DNA from: JAEZAA01 sp964514485
GTDB lineage: Bacteria > Pseudomonadota > Gammaproteobacteria > Pseudomonadales > Oleiphilaceae
Reading direction: 5' to 3'
DNA: 26,940 bases
NCBI GenBank assembly: GCA_964514485.1
Contig: CAZEWG010000033.1
Location: forward strand, 1-26,940
In this document: piece after piece, positions 1 through 7,729 of the stretch
Layout of the letters: the number at the start of each line of letters is the position of its first letter
Numbering within the stretch: position 1 is the first letter of the stretch
The notes under the pieces: model-generated
What the model saw: the letters and a program-made list of their open reading frames with translations, nothing else
Told to the model about the DNA's origin: nothing
The model's database searches: none
Program-made: the position numbers and the translations under genes

Positions 1-105
1 GCCAGCCAATAGGTCGAAAACTTTTTCATCATAGAGACTCATCCGCGCCCAATCAGGCTTTCCATAGACAAAGGAGTGAATATATTTTGGGTTATCATTT
101 TGCAT
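1..105 (-). CDS. Partial unidentified protein, N-terminal 35 residues (runs off left edge)
   Basis: An open frame on the minus strand begins with an ATG at 105 and continues to the window edge without a stop. An in-frame TAA lies a little upstream, so this would be the N-terminus rather than the middle of a gene. The visible peptide has a protein-like composition and includes the stretch FVYGKPDWARMSLYDE followed by VFDLLAG. The PDW-then-LL spacing loosely recalls the N-terminal segment of some Fic-family proteins, but 35 residues are too few to claim this. There is no convincing Shine-Dalgarno sequence. It lies downstream of the PA2778-like gene on the same strand. It may be a real downstream gene or a chance frame. 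Confidence 0.35.
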   Translation of the reverse strand, partial: MQNDNPKYIHSFVYGKPDWARMSLYDEKVFDLLAG

Positions 106-165
106 CCATTGACGAGGGCTGGCCGATTAGAGCGCCGTGGATTCCCTCCAACAGCTGATTATCCA

Positions 166-1179
166 TCATATGGCGGGTTCAGGACATCGAATGGATGCAC
201 AAATGGCGTATTCTGAATGACGGGAAGAGAGTTTTAAAATCTCAATCAAGCTGCTGACGGCATTTTTGTCCTCCGGCGCCAACTTGACCGCACACTGGGC
301 CGCCTCAACCGCCTGCTGACCACAGCCTTGGGCCACCAGCGCATAAGCGAGATTGTTCCAGCCAGCCGCCAGCCTGGGTTCCGTTTCGGTGAGCGCAAGA
401 AACGCACTGGCAGAGGCTTCATAGTCCTCCAGGGTATAAGCGGTATTGCCCAACCCCATCAAACCGGCCGCATTGCCAGGCCAGCGCGCCAGCCCAGCCT
501 CAAAAGCGAGCCTGGCCGCGCTGATATGCCCCAAGCTTTCTAATTGTTGGGCCGCATTGAAGAAAGGCTGCTGCTCCGCCGTCGCGGGTAGCTGATTGGG
601 CGGTAAAATCACGATGGCCCAGTAGTCACTGCGGGCCCAGGTGCGCTCAAAGGTGGTAAACGATGTTCGCAGCCTTTGGGTGGTGCCGGAACGCAACACC
701 AACTCTTCCCTCTCCAGGTCATATCCCACCACCACTGCATAATGCCAAAGGGGAAGCCAAGGGAGGGACAAATTCTGTAACACTAACACCGGATTACCGG
801 CTGCAATCTCCTGCAGCACGGCAACCAGGGACGAGGCCAGCGGGTACACCAACTGTGCCCTGGCCCGGGCTGCCGCGACTAACTCCAGTTGCAGGCTCCC
901 CCGGCGTTCAGGCAGATACACCTCACCGCGCAGCTCATCGGGTGACACGTCAAAGCCTCGATAGGCCAACATCTCGGCTAAGGACGCCGGCCCACATTGA
1001 TAAAGCTCTTGAGGATAAAATGGAACTTCATGCAGCTCCGCTTTCAAGGGCAGCGCCGCAGGCAGCGTTTGCCGAGCTTCCTGGGTCAGAGGCGTGGTCG
1101 CGCAGGCGGACAACAACAGCAGGCTGGATAGCCCTAACAGCCGCCCTACCAGAAACAACAAACGCCCCAGGCTAGACAT
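166..1179 (-). CDS. PA2778-family lipoprotein: C39-like cysteine peptidase with TPR repeats
   Basis: The N-terminus is a lipoprotein signal: a hydrophobic run ending in LLLSAC, with Cys26 as the likely lipidated residue, so the mature protein should be anchored to the cell envelope. Residues about 50-195 form a C39-like papain-fold peptidase. The nucleophile region is QCGPASLAEML with Cys62, and the histidine lies in LWHYAVVVGYD (His146). Residues about 205-310 contain TPR-like helices. This order (lipobox, C39, TPR) is that of the Pseudomonas PA2778 family, whose substrate is, as far as I know, not established. The gene starts 22 bases after the stop of the PA2779-like gene on the same strand, so the two are probably co-transcribed and act together. 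The start has no strong ribosome binding site, which fits translational coupling. Confidence 0.85.
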   Translation of the reverse strand: MSSLGRLLFLVGRLLGLSSLLLLSACATTPLTQEARQTLPAALPLKAELHEVPFYPQELYQCGPASLAEMLAYRGFDVSPDELRGEVYLPERRGSLQLELVAAARARAQLVYPLASSLVAVLQEIAAGNPVLVLQNLSLPWLPLWHYAVVVGYDLEREELVLRSGTTQRLRTSFTTFERTWARSDYWAIVILPPNQLPATAEQQPFFNAAQQLESLGHISAARLAFEAGLARWPGNAAGLMGLGNTAYTLEDYEASASAFLALTETEPRLAAGWNNLAYALVAQGCGQQAVEAAQCAVKLAPEDKNAVSSLIEILKLSSRHSEYAICASIRCPEPAI

Positions 1180-1201
1180 GTCTGACGAAATACAGGCTCA
1201 A

Positions 1202-1612
1202 TCAGTTGATCTGAATGGGCCGGATCGCCGGGAACACGTCGGTGGCGCCCAGAAGATCGAGCACAATCAGCAACACCAGAGCAAAGATAATAACGCCGAA
1301 AATACTGGCCGCCCCGGCCGGCAGCTGCTCTGCCTGGGCATTGAATTGGGCCAGCTCCTCCGCGGTCATGTTGTTCACCCGCTGTTCCACATCCTCCGGG
1401 TTGACGCCCAAACTCAACAACGTGCGGCGGGTATCATCCTGTGCCAGAATTTGTAGAATCTGATCCCGATCATAGTCTGCTTGTTGCTGTTGCAGAAAAT
1501 CGCCGGTGGATACCATGGCAGCCTGGGCCAGGGTTCCCTGGAACGTAAGAGAAAACATCGCCAAAGCCAAGACCGCCGCAACAGTTCTTCTCAAGCGCAT
1601 AAGAATCGTCAT
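1202..1612 (-). CDS. PA2779-family small membrane/secreted protein
   Basis: This 136-residue protein has an N-terminal signal peptide with basic residues MRLRR, a hydrophobic core and a likely cleavage site after AQA. A soluble helical middle is followed by a C-terminal membrane segment (ASIFGVIIFALVLLIVLDLL) and a short tail, GATDVFPAIRPIQIN. That layout matches the PA2779 family, which is normally found beside the PA2778-type peptidase, as here. The ATG at 1612 is preceded by GAGGT at a suitable distance. Its function is unknown. Because it is exported, membrane-tethered and paired with a lipoprotein peptidase, it could be a substrate or partner of that peptidase, but this is inference. No classical double-glycine C39 cleavage site is visible. 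Confidence 0.85.
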   Translation of the reverse strand: MTILMRLRRTVAAVLALAMFSLTFQGTLAQAAMVSTGDFLQQQQADYDRDQILQILAQDDTRRTLLSLGVNPEDVEQRVNNMTAEELAQFNAQAEQLPAGAASIFGVIIFALVLLIVLDLLGATDVFPAIRPIQIN

Positions 1613-1893
1613 AACTACCTCACATCAAAGGTCTTTAATAACTCCAGGACAATTATCTTAAACTAAAAAAATACGATTTCTCACGAGCACATCAAGTTCC
1701 CCGACTGGCGTAGCGGTTACACCCTCCCACTCAAACCTTTCAGGCCGTCACTGTCCCCGCTTGTTTGTTAGCCAAACTAATGCTCTGACCGATCTATCTT
1801 TATCATACATAAAATGGAATTAGGGCTCGTTTGTCAGCGTACTCTGTTTGGTCTTGCAGAGCCTTCGCCCACCCAACGAACGGGAAGTTCGGA

Positions 1894-4800
1894 ATGTCGA
1901 AAGATCGCTCTCAATTTCCACGCCACGATGCTCCTGACTCTGCCAAGCTCCGGGCTTTCACCGTCTCTAACGAAGCCGAACTCTGTGTAAAGGTCGCCAA
2001 GGCCGCCAAACTGGGCACGTTCTGGTTTAATCTGGAAACAGGCGATTCCTATTATTCCCAAAACTATCGCCACCTCTTGGGTCTTGCCCCCGACGCACAG
2101 ATCCCCTCCCCTTTAGCCCATCATGCCCATTGGGTGTTTCCCAAGGACAAAGACCGTGTGTTATCGGCATGGCGCCGTTTTCTGCAAACTCCGCACGCCT
2201 CACCCTTGGAGGAGGAGTATCGGGTACTGCGCCCCGACGGCAGTATTATCTGGGTGCTGGAAAAGTGCCATCTTACCTGGCGGGACTCACCGGCCGGACC
2301 TGTGGCGACCCAAGGTGCAGGGTTGTTAATCAGCATCACGGCCACAAAGAACATGGATTCTCGCCTTCGCATCAAACGAGAACGGCTGGAGGCTGCCTTA
2401 GCCGCCTCCGGCACAGGCACCTATCGCTGGAACATCCTGACCCACAAACTTGTTTGCGATGATTCCCTGGAAAGATTGCTCGGCCTCCTGCCTGGAGAAA
2501 GACTACAGAGCATCACCGATGCGCTAAACCTCGTGCACCCGGACGATCGGCCCGAAGTCTCTGACGCGGTCAACAAAGCTGCAACTGAAGGCACTTCGAT
2601 GAATATCCAGTTTCGGATTATTCGCCCGGACGGAGAGGTCATCTGGCTGTTATCCAAGGGCCAACCCGTTCTGAACAAGCAGGGGCAACCGATTTATATG
2701 ATCGGTGCTTGTATGGATATTACTGATCGAAAACGGATGACCGAACTCCTTGAGAAAGAAATCGACGCCAGGGAGCTGGAACATCGCCGTTTGCTCACCG
2801 TCCTGGAGGCCTTGCCCGTTGGTGTTTTTATCACGGATGCCAAAGGGAAGATCGTACAGACCAACAAGGCCTGCCGGGAGATCTGGGGCAATCCAACTCT
2901 CCCCCCAAATCCCGCTGAATACGCCGCCGCCTTTAAGGGATGGCACCGGGATAGCAAAGAGCCAATCCTGCCCCAGGAGTGGGGACTTGCCAAGGTGCTT
3001 TTCCAGGGGAGCCAGGAGTTTGCCGAGGAGATCGAAATTGAAGTCGACGACACCCGCAAGACCATTCTGTACCATGCCGTGCCATTTTTTGATAGCAACG
3101 GCCAGATCCTCGGCGCGGTGGCCGTTAATATCGACATCTCTCAGCGGCGGGCGCTAGAAGACAAGCTTCGTTTTCTGGCGGAGTTGGTCGAGTCGTCGCG
3201 AGATTCCATCATTAGTTTGTCCCTGGATGGACTCATTACCAGCTGGAATGAAGGCGCGGAACACCTCTACGGCTATAAGAAGGACGAGGTGCTGGGTGTC
3301 CATAGCAGTATTCTGGCCCCCTCTCCTGCCAAAAACGAAGTGCAAAAGCTGCTGAACCGAATGCGTCAGGGCCAGCAGATAGCCCCCCAGGAAGCCCTCA
3401 GAGTCCGCAAAGATAGCCGCAAAATCTGGGTGGCTTATACCCTCTCTCCCATCTACGACACCCAAGGCCAAACCACCGGCGCCTCAGTGATCGCACGGGA
3501 TATTACCGAACGCAGGCGCGCTGAAGAGGAACGCGCCCTATTGGCGGTGATTGTAGAAACCTCGACCGACGCCATTATCAGCACGGACCTCGAGTGGAAC
3601 ATCACTTCCTGGAACAAAGCGGCCGAACAGCTGTATGGCTATCGCATAGCAGAAGCCATCGGGTCAGATTTCATTGTCAAGAAACTGGTCCCACCGGACC
3701 GCGAGGACGAGCTCCACAGCCTACGAAAAAAGCTACTCCAGGGCGAGCAGCCGCCTCCTTTTGACACCATTCGTCGCACCAAAGATGGCAAGTTGATTGA
3801 TGTTTCCCTCAGTTGCGCACCCATTCGGGACAAGCAAAACCGCATCAGCGGGATTGCGTACATCTCCCGCGACATTACGGAACGTAAGCGGATGGAAGAG
3901 CAGCTACAGCATGACGTCTTCCATGACCGCCTGACGGGCCTTGCCAATAGAACCCTATTTATCGATCGCCTGAAGCATGTGATCGAAAGAGCCCATCGCT
4001 ACGGAGAGTACTACGCGGTTTTCGTGCTCGATATCGACAACTTCAAGCTGATTAACGACACCATGGGACATTTAGTGGGGGATTTGTTGTTACAGGGTTT
4101 TAGCAGGCGAGTTGAGGAGGTCTTGCGACCAGTCGACACCCTGGCCCGATTTGGGGGAGACGAATTCACCCTCATTCTTGAGGAAGTCGGCAATCAGGAT
4201 ATCGTCATCCACATCGCCGAGCGTATTCAAGCCACCCTAAAAACACCTTTCCAGCTGGAAAACCAGGAAATCAGAATCGGCTCCAGTGTCGGTATCACCA
4301 TGGGAGATCGCCACTATAACCAGCCCGACGAAGTATTACGGGATGCCGATCTGGCCTTGTACGAGGCCAAGCGCCGGGGCAAGTCCCAATACGTTGTCTT
4401 TGACGCCCGGATGCGCCATGAAAAAGCGGCTCGTCAGCATTTGGAGAACGAATTAAGAGCCGCCATCGAAAATCACAAGATCTCCATTGAGTATCAACCC
4501 ATCGTGAACCTCAAAACCCATCGAGTGATGGGATGCGAGGCCCTCGCCCGCTGGCACCACTCCGTGATGGGCCAAATCGATACCAAGGAGTTTATCGACA
4601 TTGCCGAGGCCAATGGTTTTATAGATCAACTGGACTGCTTTGTGATGGAGAACTCCGTGCGCAGTCTGGCCGACTGGTTACAACACCCCGCCATCCCTGC
4701 TGACTTTTATTTGAGCGTTAATATTTCATCCAAAAAGTTTTACTCACAGAACCTGCACGCTTTTCTGGCGCACTTACTCAAGACTTACAACTTACCCAGC

Positions 4801-5205
4801 AAGCACTTGCGGTTGGAGGTTTCCCCCGAGCTGATCCTTAAGCGACTTCAGATTGCCCAGGCGATTTTGGAACGCCTCCACACCATGGGCATCCACGTTT
4901 GCCTGGATAACTTTGACATGGAGCACGCCTCCCTGAGCTTTCTGCGCAAGCTGCCCATTGATGTGCTCAAAATTGACTGCTCCTACACCCAGAATTTGAC
5001 TACCAATATGCAAAACAGGGAAATCATGCGCTCGATTCTGCAATTCGCCAAACTTTTGAAAGTTGAACCCATTGCCGAGTACGCCGATACCAAAGATCAG
5101 CTGGATCAAATCCGTGACCTGGGGTTTCGTCAGGCCCAGGGTTTTGCCCTCCATCACCCCCTAAAACACCGTGATATGACCAAACTGATCGCGGGCGTCA
5201 CTTAA
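1894..5205 (+). CDS. Five-PAS GGDEF-EAL cyclic-di-GMP protein with degenerate EAL loop
   Basis: This is a 1103-residue cytoplasmic signalling protein with no membrane segment. Five PAS-like sensor domains run in series (about residues 33-140, 163-285, 298-423, 424-545 and 547-668). The later ones end in the usual DITxRxR linkers. They are followed by a GGDEF domain (about 671-833) and an EAL domain (about 850-1095). The diguanylate cyclase site is canonical: GGDEF at 754-758, with an inhibitory RxxD I-site (R745-D748) five residues before it. The EAL domain keeps the EAL motif (882-884), the Asn of VNIS and the Lys of KID. However, the loop that normally reads DDFGTGYSSL is DNFDMEHASL (from 1005), and AEGVE is AEYAD. 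Phosphodiesterase activity is therefore doubtful. I prefer the ATG at 1894, preceded by GGGAAG, over an upstream in-frame TTG at 1831 that would add 21 residues. Confidence 0.9.
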   Translation: MSKDRSQFPRHDAPDSAKLRAFTVSNEAELCVKVAKAAKLGTFWFNLETGDSYYSQNYRHLLGLAPDAQIPSPLAHHAHWVFPKDKDRVLSAWRRFLQTPHASPLEEEYRVLRPDGSIIWVLEKCHLTWRDSPAGPVATQGAGLLISITATKNMDSRLRIKRERLEAALAASGTGTYRWNILTHKLVCDDSLERLLGLLPGERLQSITDALNLVHPDDRPEVSDAVNKAATEGTSMNIQFRIIRPDGEVIWLLSKGQPVLNKQGQPIYMIGACMDITDRKRMTELLEKEIDARELEHRRLLTVLEALPVGVFITDAKGKIVQTNKACREIWGNPTLPPNPAEYAAAFKGWHRDSKEPILPQEWGLAKVLFQGSQEFAEEIEIEVDDTRKTILYHAVPFFDSNGQILGAVAVNIDISQRRALEDKLRFLAELVESSRDSIISLSLDGLITSWNEGAEHLYGYKKDEVLGVHSSILAPSPAKNEVQKLLNRMRQGQQIAPQEALRVRKDSRKIWVAYTLSPIYDTQGQTTGASVIARDITERRRAEEERALLAVIVETSTDAIISTDLEWNITSWNKAAEQLYGYRIAEAIGSDFIVKKLVPPDREDELHSLRKKLLQGEQPPPFDTIRRTKDGKLIDVSLSCAPIRDKQNRISGIAYISRDITERKRMEEQLQHDVFHDRLTGLANRTLFIDRLKHVIERAHRYGEYYAVFVLDIDNFKLINDTMGHLVGDLLLQGFSRRVEEVLRPVDTLARFGGDEFTLILEEVGNQDIVIHIAERIQATLKTPFQLENQEIRIGSSVGITMGDRHYNQPDEVLRDADLALYEAKRRGKSQYVVFDARMRHEKAARQHLENELRAAIENHKISIEYQPIVNLKTHRVMGCEALARWHHSVMGQIDTKEFIDIAEANGFIDQLDCFVMENSVRSLADWLQHPAIPADFYLSVNISSKKFYSQNLHAFLAHLLKTYNLPSKHLRLEVSPELILKRLQIAQAILERLHTMGIHVCLDNFDMEHASLSFLRKLPIDVLKIDCSYTQNLTTNMQNREIMRSILQFAKLLKVEPIAEYADTKDQLDQIRDLGFRQAQGFALHHPLKHRDMTKLIAGVT

Positions 5206-5246
5206 CGTCTTACCCTTTTCCTACTCGTCAACGCAAAGGAGTTGCG

Positions 5247-6074
5247 ATGCATGCCCGCGCTGCTAAACGGGTTCGTCACCCACGCCCTTTGATCGGGGTC
5301 ACCGGGCCAGACAAAGGCGGCCTCGCCGCCTGGTGCTTTACTTGGTTTGCGATTCGCAAAGCCGGCGGCAGGGCCCGGCGTATCACTCCCCGTCGCCCGT
5401 GCGCCATGGCGGAACTATCCGGGTTGGTTATCGGTGGGGGCGCCGATGTGAGCCCATTTTTTTACGACGCCAACGTCACGCCGGAAACCACTCAGGACGT
5501 TATAGAGGTAATAGAGCGGCAGCGAAGCCTGTTCCGCTCATTGATCACCTGGCTGCTCTATCCCCTGCTCTATATTATTCGGCGGATTTTCACCACCAAG
5601 GTCGGCCTCTATGGAGATCCGGCCCGGGATGAGTTGGAGCTGAAGCTTCTGGACGACGCCTTAAAACTTGGTCGCCCAGTGTTGGGTATCTGCCGGGGGT
5701 GTCAGCTCATCAATGTGCACCTGGGCGGTACGCTGCATCGGGATATTCGCAGCTTTTACATAGAAACACCCCATATCACCACGGTCTTTCCCCGCAAAGA
5801 AATCCAGATTGCCCCGGATACCCGCCTCCACCGCATTCTGGGCGTTTCCCAATGCCGGGTGAATGCCCTGCACTACCAGGCTATCAATACAGTGGGCCAA
5901 GGCTTGGTGGTGAGTGCCGAGGAGAGAAACCCCAAGATCGTTCAGGCCATTGAACACCCGGATCGCTTTCTCATCGGTGTGCAGTGGCACCCGGAGTATC
6001 TGTTCCGAGAGCAGCGGCAAAGGGAGCTTTTTAGTGCCTTGGTCAGATCCGCAGCGGCTGTTGAACTGCAATAA
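5247..6074 (+). CDS. Gamma-glutamyl-gamma-aminobutyrate hydrolase family protein (peptidase C26)
   Basis: This 275-residue protein has the class I glutamine amidotransferase fold of the PuuD/peptidase C26 family, which hydrolyses gamma-glutamyl amide bonds. The nucleophile elbow is GICRGCQLIN (Cys149), and the His and Glu of the triad lie in GVQWHPEY (His248, Glu250). An early GLVIGGGADVSP segment is also typical. An unusual feature is a hydrophobic stretch at about residues 95-115 (TWLLYPLLYIIRRIF), where the family normally has a soluble loop. It could be an amphipathic or membrane-associating insertion. The start has AAAGGAG five bases upstream. The gene follows the GGDEF-EAL gene by 41 bases on the same strand and may be co-transcribed. 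No polyamine genes lie nearby, so the substrate is open. Confidence 0.85.
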   Translation: MHARAAKRVRHPRPLIGVTGPDKGGLAAWCFTWFAIRKAGGRARRITPRRPCAMAELSGLVIGGGADVSPFFYDANVTPETTQDVIEVIERQRSLFRSLITWLLYPLLYIIRRIFTTKVGLYGDPARDELELKLLDDALKLGRPVLGICRGCQLINVHLGGTLHRDIRSFYIETPHITTVFPRKEIQIAPDTRLHRILGVSQCRVNALHYQAINTVGQGLVVSAEERNPKIVQAIEHPDRFLIGVQWHPEYLFREQRQRELFSALVRSAAAVELQ

Positions 6075-6180
6075 CCTCGCAATTTTTTGGGCAGCCACCA
6101 CTCGGTTTGAGCACTGTGGCGGCGTTGGGACGATCATGGTTTTCCCAAAATTTCCCCAACCCTGAAACTCCAGTCACTTT

Positions 6181-6295
6181 TACACATTTTCTGTGGATAA
6201 AGTTGTGCATGACCTGCTGAATAACTTCGTGACGCCGCGTCATTCCTGGCCTTGACTCAAACTGACCAGAACATCATCAGTTTGTTCGAAACACA
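6181..6295 (+). repeat. DnaA-box repeat, copy 1
   Basis: This is a diverged interspersed repeat. It carries a perfect DnaA box in the orientation TGTGGATAA at 6192-6200, followed three bases later by the related TGTGCAT. About 75 bases downstream is GACCAGAACATCATCA (6264-6279), which is nearly the same as in copy 3. From the DnaA box on, it aligns without gaps to copy 3 at roughly two thirds identity over 90 bases by hand count. Confidence 0.65.
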
Positions 6296-6416
6296 GCCTT
6301 TGGTTAGCAACCACTTACAAAACAATCAGTTTCAGCTGGGTGTTTCCCATCCAAACCGGACAAGAAACCAACAAGCGGATAAAAATGAGTTCAACTGGAA
6401 AAGTTCATGACAGCCT

Positions 6417-6516
6417 TCCACAAAAACTGTGGATAAGTCTGTGAATTAACTGGGCAATCTAGCCCCTAGGCCCGATGAATCCAAGCCATGAGACAAATTG
6501 ATGACGTTTCGATCAA
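6417..6516 (+). repeat. DnaA-box repeat, copy 2
   Basis: The segment CACAAAAACTGTGGATAA holds a perfect DnaA box (6428-6436), followed after three bases by TGTGAATTA, a degenerate second box. ACAAATTGAT at 6493-6502 lies 65 bases after the box start, exactly as in copy 3. Identity with copy 3 is about 60 percent over 90 ungapped positions by hand, concentrated at the two ends. Like the others, it lies outside any coding region. Confidence 0.65.
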
Positions 6517-6600
6517 CTTCGAGTTGAGTGGTGGCAGCCGAACCCAAAGCAGCCGCTAGCAAGTTTGCCAACAGCCCTTTATCGCAAATACGGAGTCGCT

Positions 6601-7365
6601 CTAAATCTCCAGCCGCTTCTGAGGATCAAATCCGGAGGTCTTGCCAACTTCATGGGGATAACCATGCTGGTTTGCGACAATTCGGGTCCCTCCCAGCTGA
6701 TAATCCACCGAATGATGAGTATGCCCGAACAACCACAGCTTTGGCTGGTACTCTTCAATCAGGTCCGAGCAGTCGCTAATAAAGTAAGGGGTCAACGGAC
6801 TGGTCCGAAAGTTCGGGGCGCAGCAATCTTCATGGGGGGCGAAATGCGTGATGACCACCAGAGGCTCAGAGGCGCTGGCCATTTCCTGGCGTAAAAACTC
6901 CCGTGCGTTCCGGTGCAACTCCTTGGCATCCTCAACCGTCAGAACTCGCTCGTTCCGGCGGATTCCCTTGAAGTCAGGGAGATATTTCACAGCCTTCTCT
7001 TCGGCCTTCAGGGCTGCGTCTGGCCCCCAGAGGGAAAAGTCCGTCCACAAGGGAGTGCCGATAAAGCGCACATCGCCAATTTTGATACTGCGGTTCACCA
7101 GCACGTGAACCAGGCCGGTGGGCTCCTTCCAGTCATTCAAGCATTGGTTCAGCCGATCCAGATCGTGGCCAAAATATTCGTGATTGCCCGGAACATAAAT
7201 GACTGGAAGCTGATACCTTGCGACCAGATCATCAGCAAAGCTTAAAGCATCTTCCACCTTGGCGATGTCACCGGCCAAGACAATAACGTCAGCATCCGTG
7301 CCTTCCACCAGCAGGTTTTTGTTGAACTCCCGATGCAGATCGGAATACAACGCAATTTTCATCAT
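6601..7365 (-). CDS. Calcineurin-like metallophosphoesterase
   Basis: This 254-residue protein has all the metal-binding motifs of the calcineurin-like phosphoesterase family: SDLH (Asp9, His11), AGDI (Asp33), PGNHE (Asn61, His62), ITHFAPH (His174) and FGHTHH (His215, His217). These ligate two metal ions, so the enzyme should be active on a phosphoester; the substrate cannot be told from sequence. The reading frame is open 48 codons further upstream, but that extension is Arg/Trp-rich and unlike the family. The start is therefore placed at the double ATG at 7365/7362, preceded by GGAGG at a good distance. It lies 40 bases downstream of the DUF2288 gene on the same strand, so the two probably form an operon. 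No signal peptide is seen, so it should be cytoplasmic. Confidence 0.88.
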   Translation of the reverse strand: MMKIALYSDLHREFNKNLLVEGTDADVIVLAGDIAKVEDALSFADDLVARYQLPVIYVPGNHEYFGHDLDRLNQCLNDWKEPTGLVHVLVNRSIKIGDVRFIGTPLWTDFSLWGPDAALKAEEKAVKYLPDFKGIRRNERVLTVEDAKELHRNAREFLRQEMASASEPLVVITHFAPHEDCCAPNFRTSPLTPYFISDCSDLIEEYQPKLWLFGHTHHSVDYQLGGTRIVANQHGYPHEVGKTSGFDPQKRLEI

Positions 7366-7405
7366 CCTGTGCCTCCGCTGGCGTTTGTTATTTTGAATAG
7401 GCAGG

Positions 7406-7729
7406 TTAGTTCGCTTGCTCCTGCACCAAAACCCAAGGCGCCACCACAACCGCCCACAAGTCGACCTTTTGATCGTACCACTGCTGTGCCTGGGGCTCTG
7501 AGACACCACTCACGACACCATCGGCGATCCATTGCTGGAACTGGTCTTTGTTGTCTTGAGAGAGCTGTAAGGCCACCTCCACCAGATCAACGTCTCGGGA
7601 AACACACACCACCCGCCCGGCCGCAAAATAACGTTGCAGCTCAAGCCAATTGATCAGGGCCGTCTCCATATTCAGTTTGGCTTTGAGGGTATCCTGAGGG
7701 GTTACATCTTTGTGTTGGGAATTCGACAT
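7406..7729 (-). CDS. DUF2288 family protein
   Basis: This small cytoplasmic protein of 107 residues matches the DUF2288 pattern. It begins with a segment like TLKAKLNMETALINWLELQ, has a middle RYFAAGRVVCVSRDVDLVEVA, and ends with LWAVVVAPWVLVQEQ. The family is widespread in proteobacteria and cyanobacteria and has no established function. I chose the ATG at 7729 (MSNSQHKD), with TAAGG a few bases upstream, instead of the longer frame from 7756. It precedes the metallophosphoesterase by 40 bases on the same strand, and the pair is bracketed by DnaA-box repeats on both sides. Confidence 0.85.
   Translation of the reverse strand: MSNSQHKDVTPQDTLKAKLNMETALINWLELQRYFAAGRVVCVSRDVDLVEVALQLSQDNKDQFQQWIADGVVSGVSEPQAQQWYDQKVDLWAVVVAPWVLVQEQAN

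Larger units (their letters stand above)
6075..6600. other. Non-coding stretch with two DnaA-box repeats
   Basis: This is about 525 bases between the convergent ends of the C26 hydrolase and the metallophosphoesterase. I see no credible gene. The short open frames here have no ribosome binding site or recognisable composition. Two of the three repeat copies described separately (6181-6295 and 6417-6516) lie here. No clear rho-independent terminator was found for either converging gene. Confidence 0.6.

Noticed and set aside
663..1175. 170-residue plus-strand open frame
   Set aside because: It is the antisense shadow of the C39-like lipoprotein gene, with proline/arginine-rich low-complexity composition and no family match.
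1831..1893. TTG-initiated 21-residue extension of the five-PAS protein
   Set aside because: The extension is not domain-like, and the ATG at 1894 has a well placed GGGAAG. The TTG start remains possible but is less likely.
7366..7509. 48-residue N-terminal extension of the metallophosphoesterase
   Set aside because: It overlaps the end of the DUF2288 gene, is Arg/Trp-rich, and lies before a double ATG with a strong GGAGG site at which the family homology begins.
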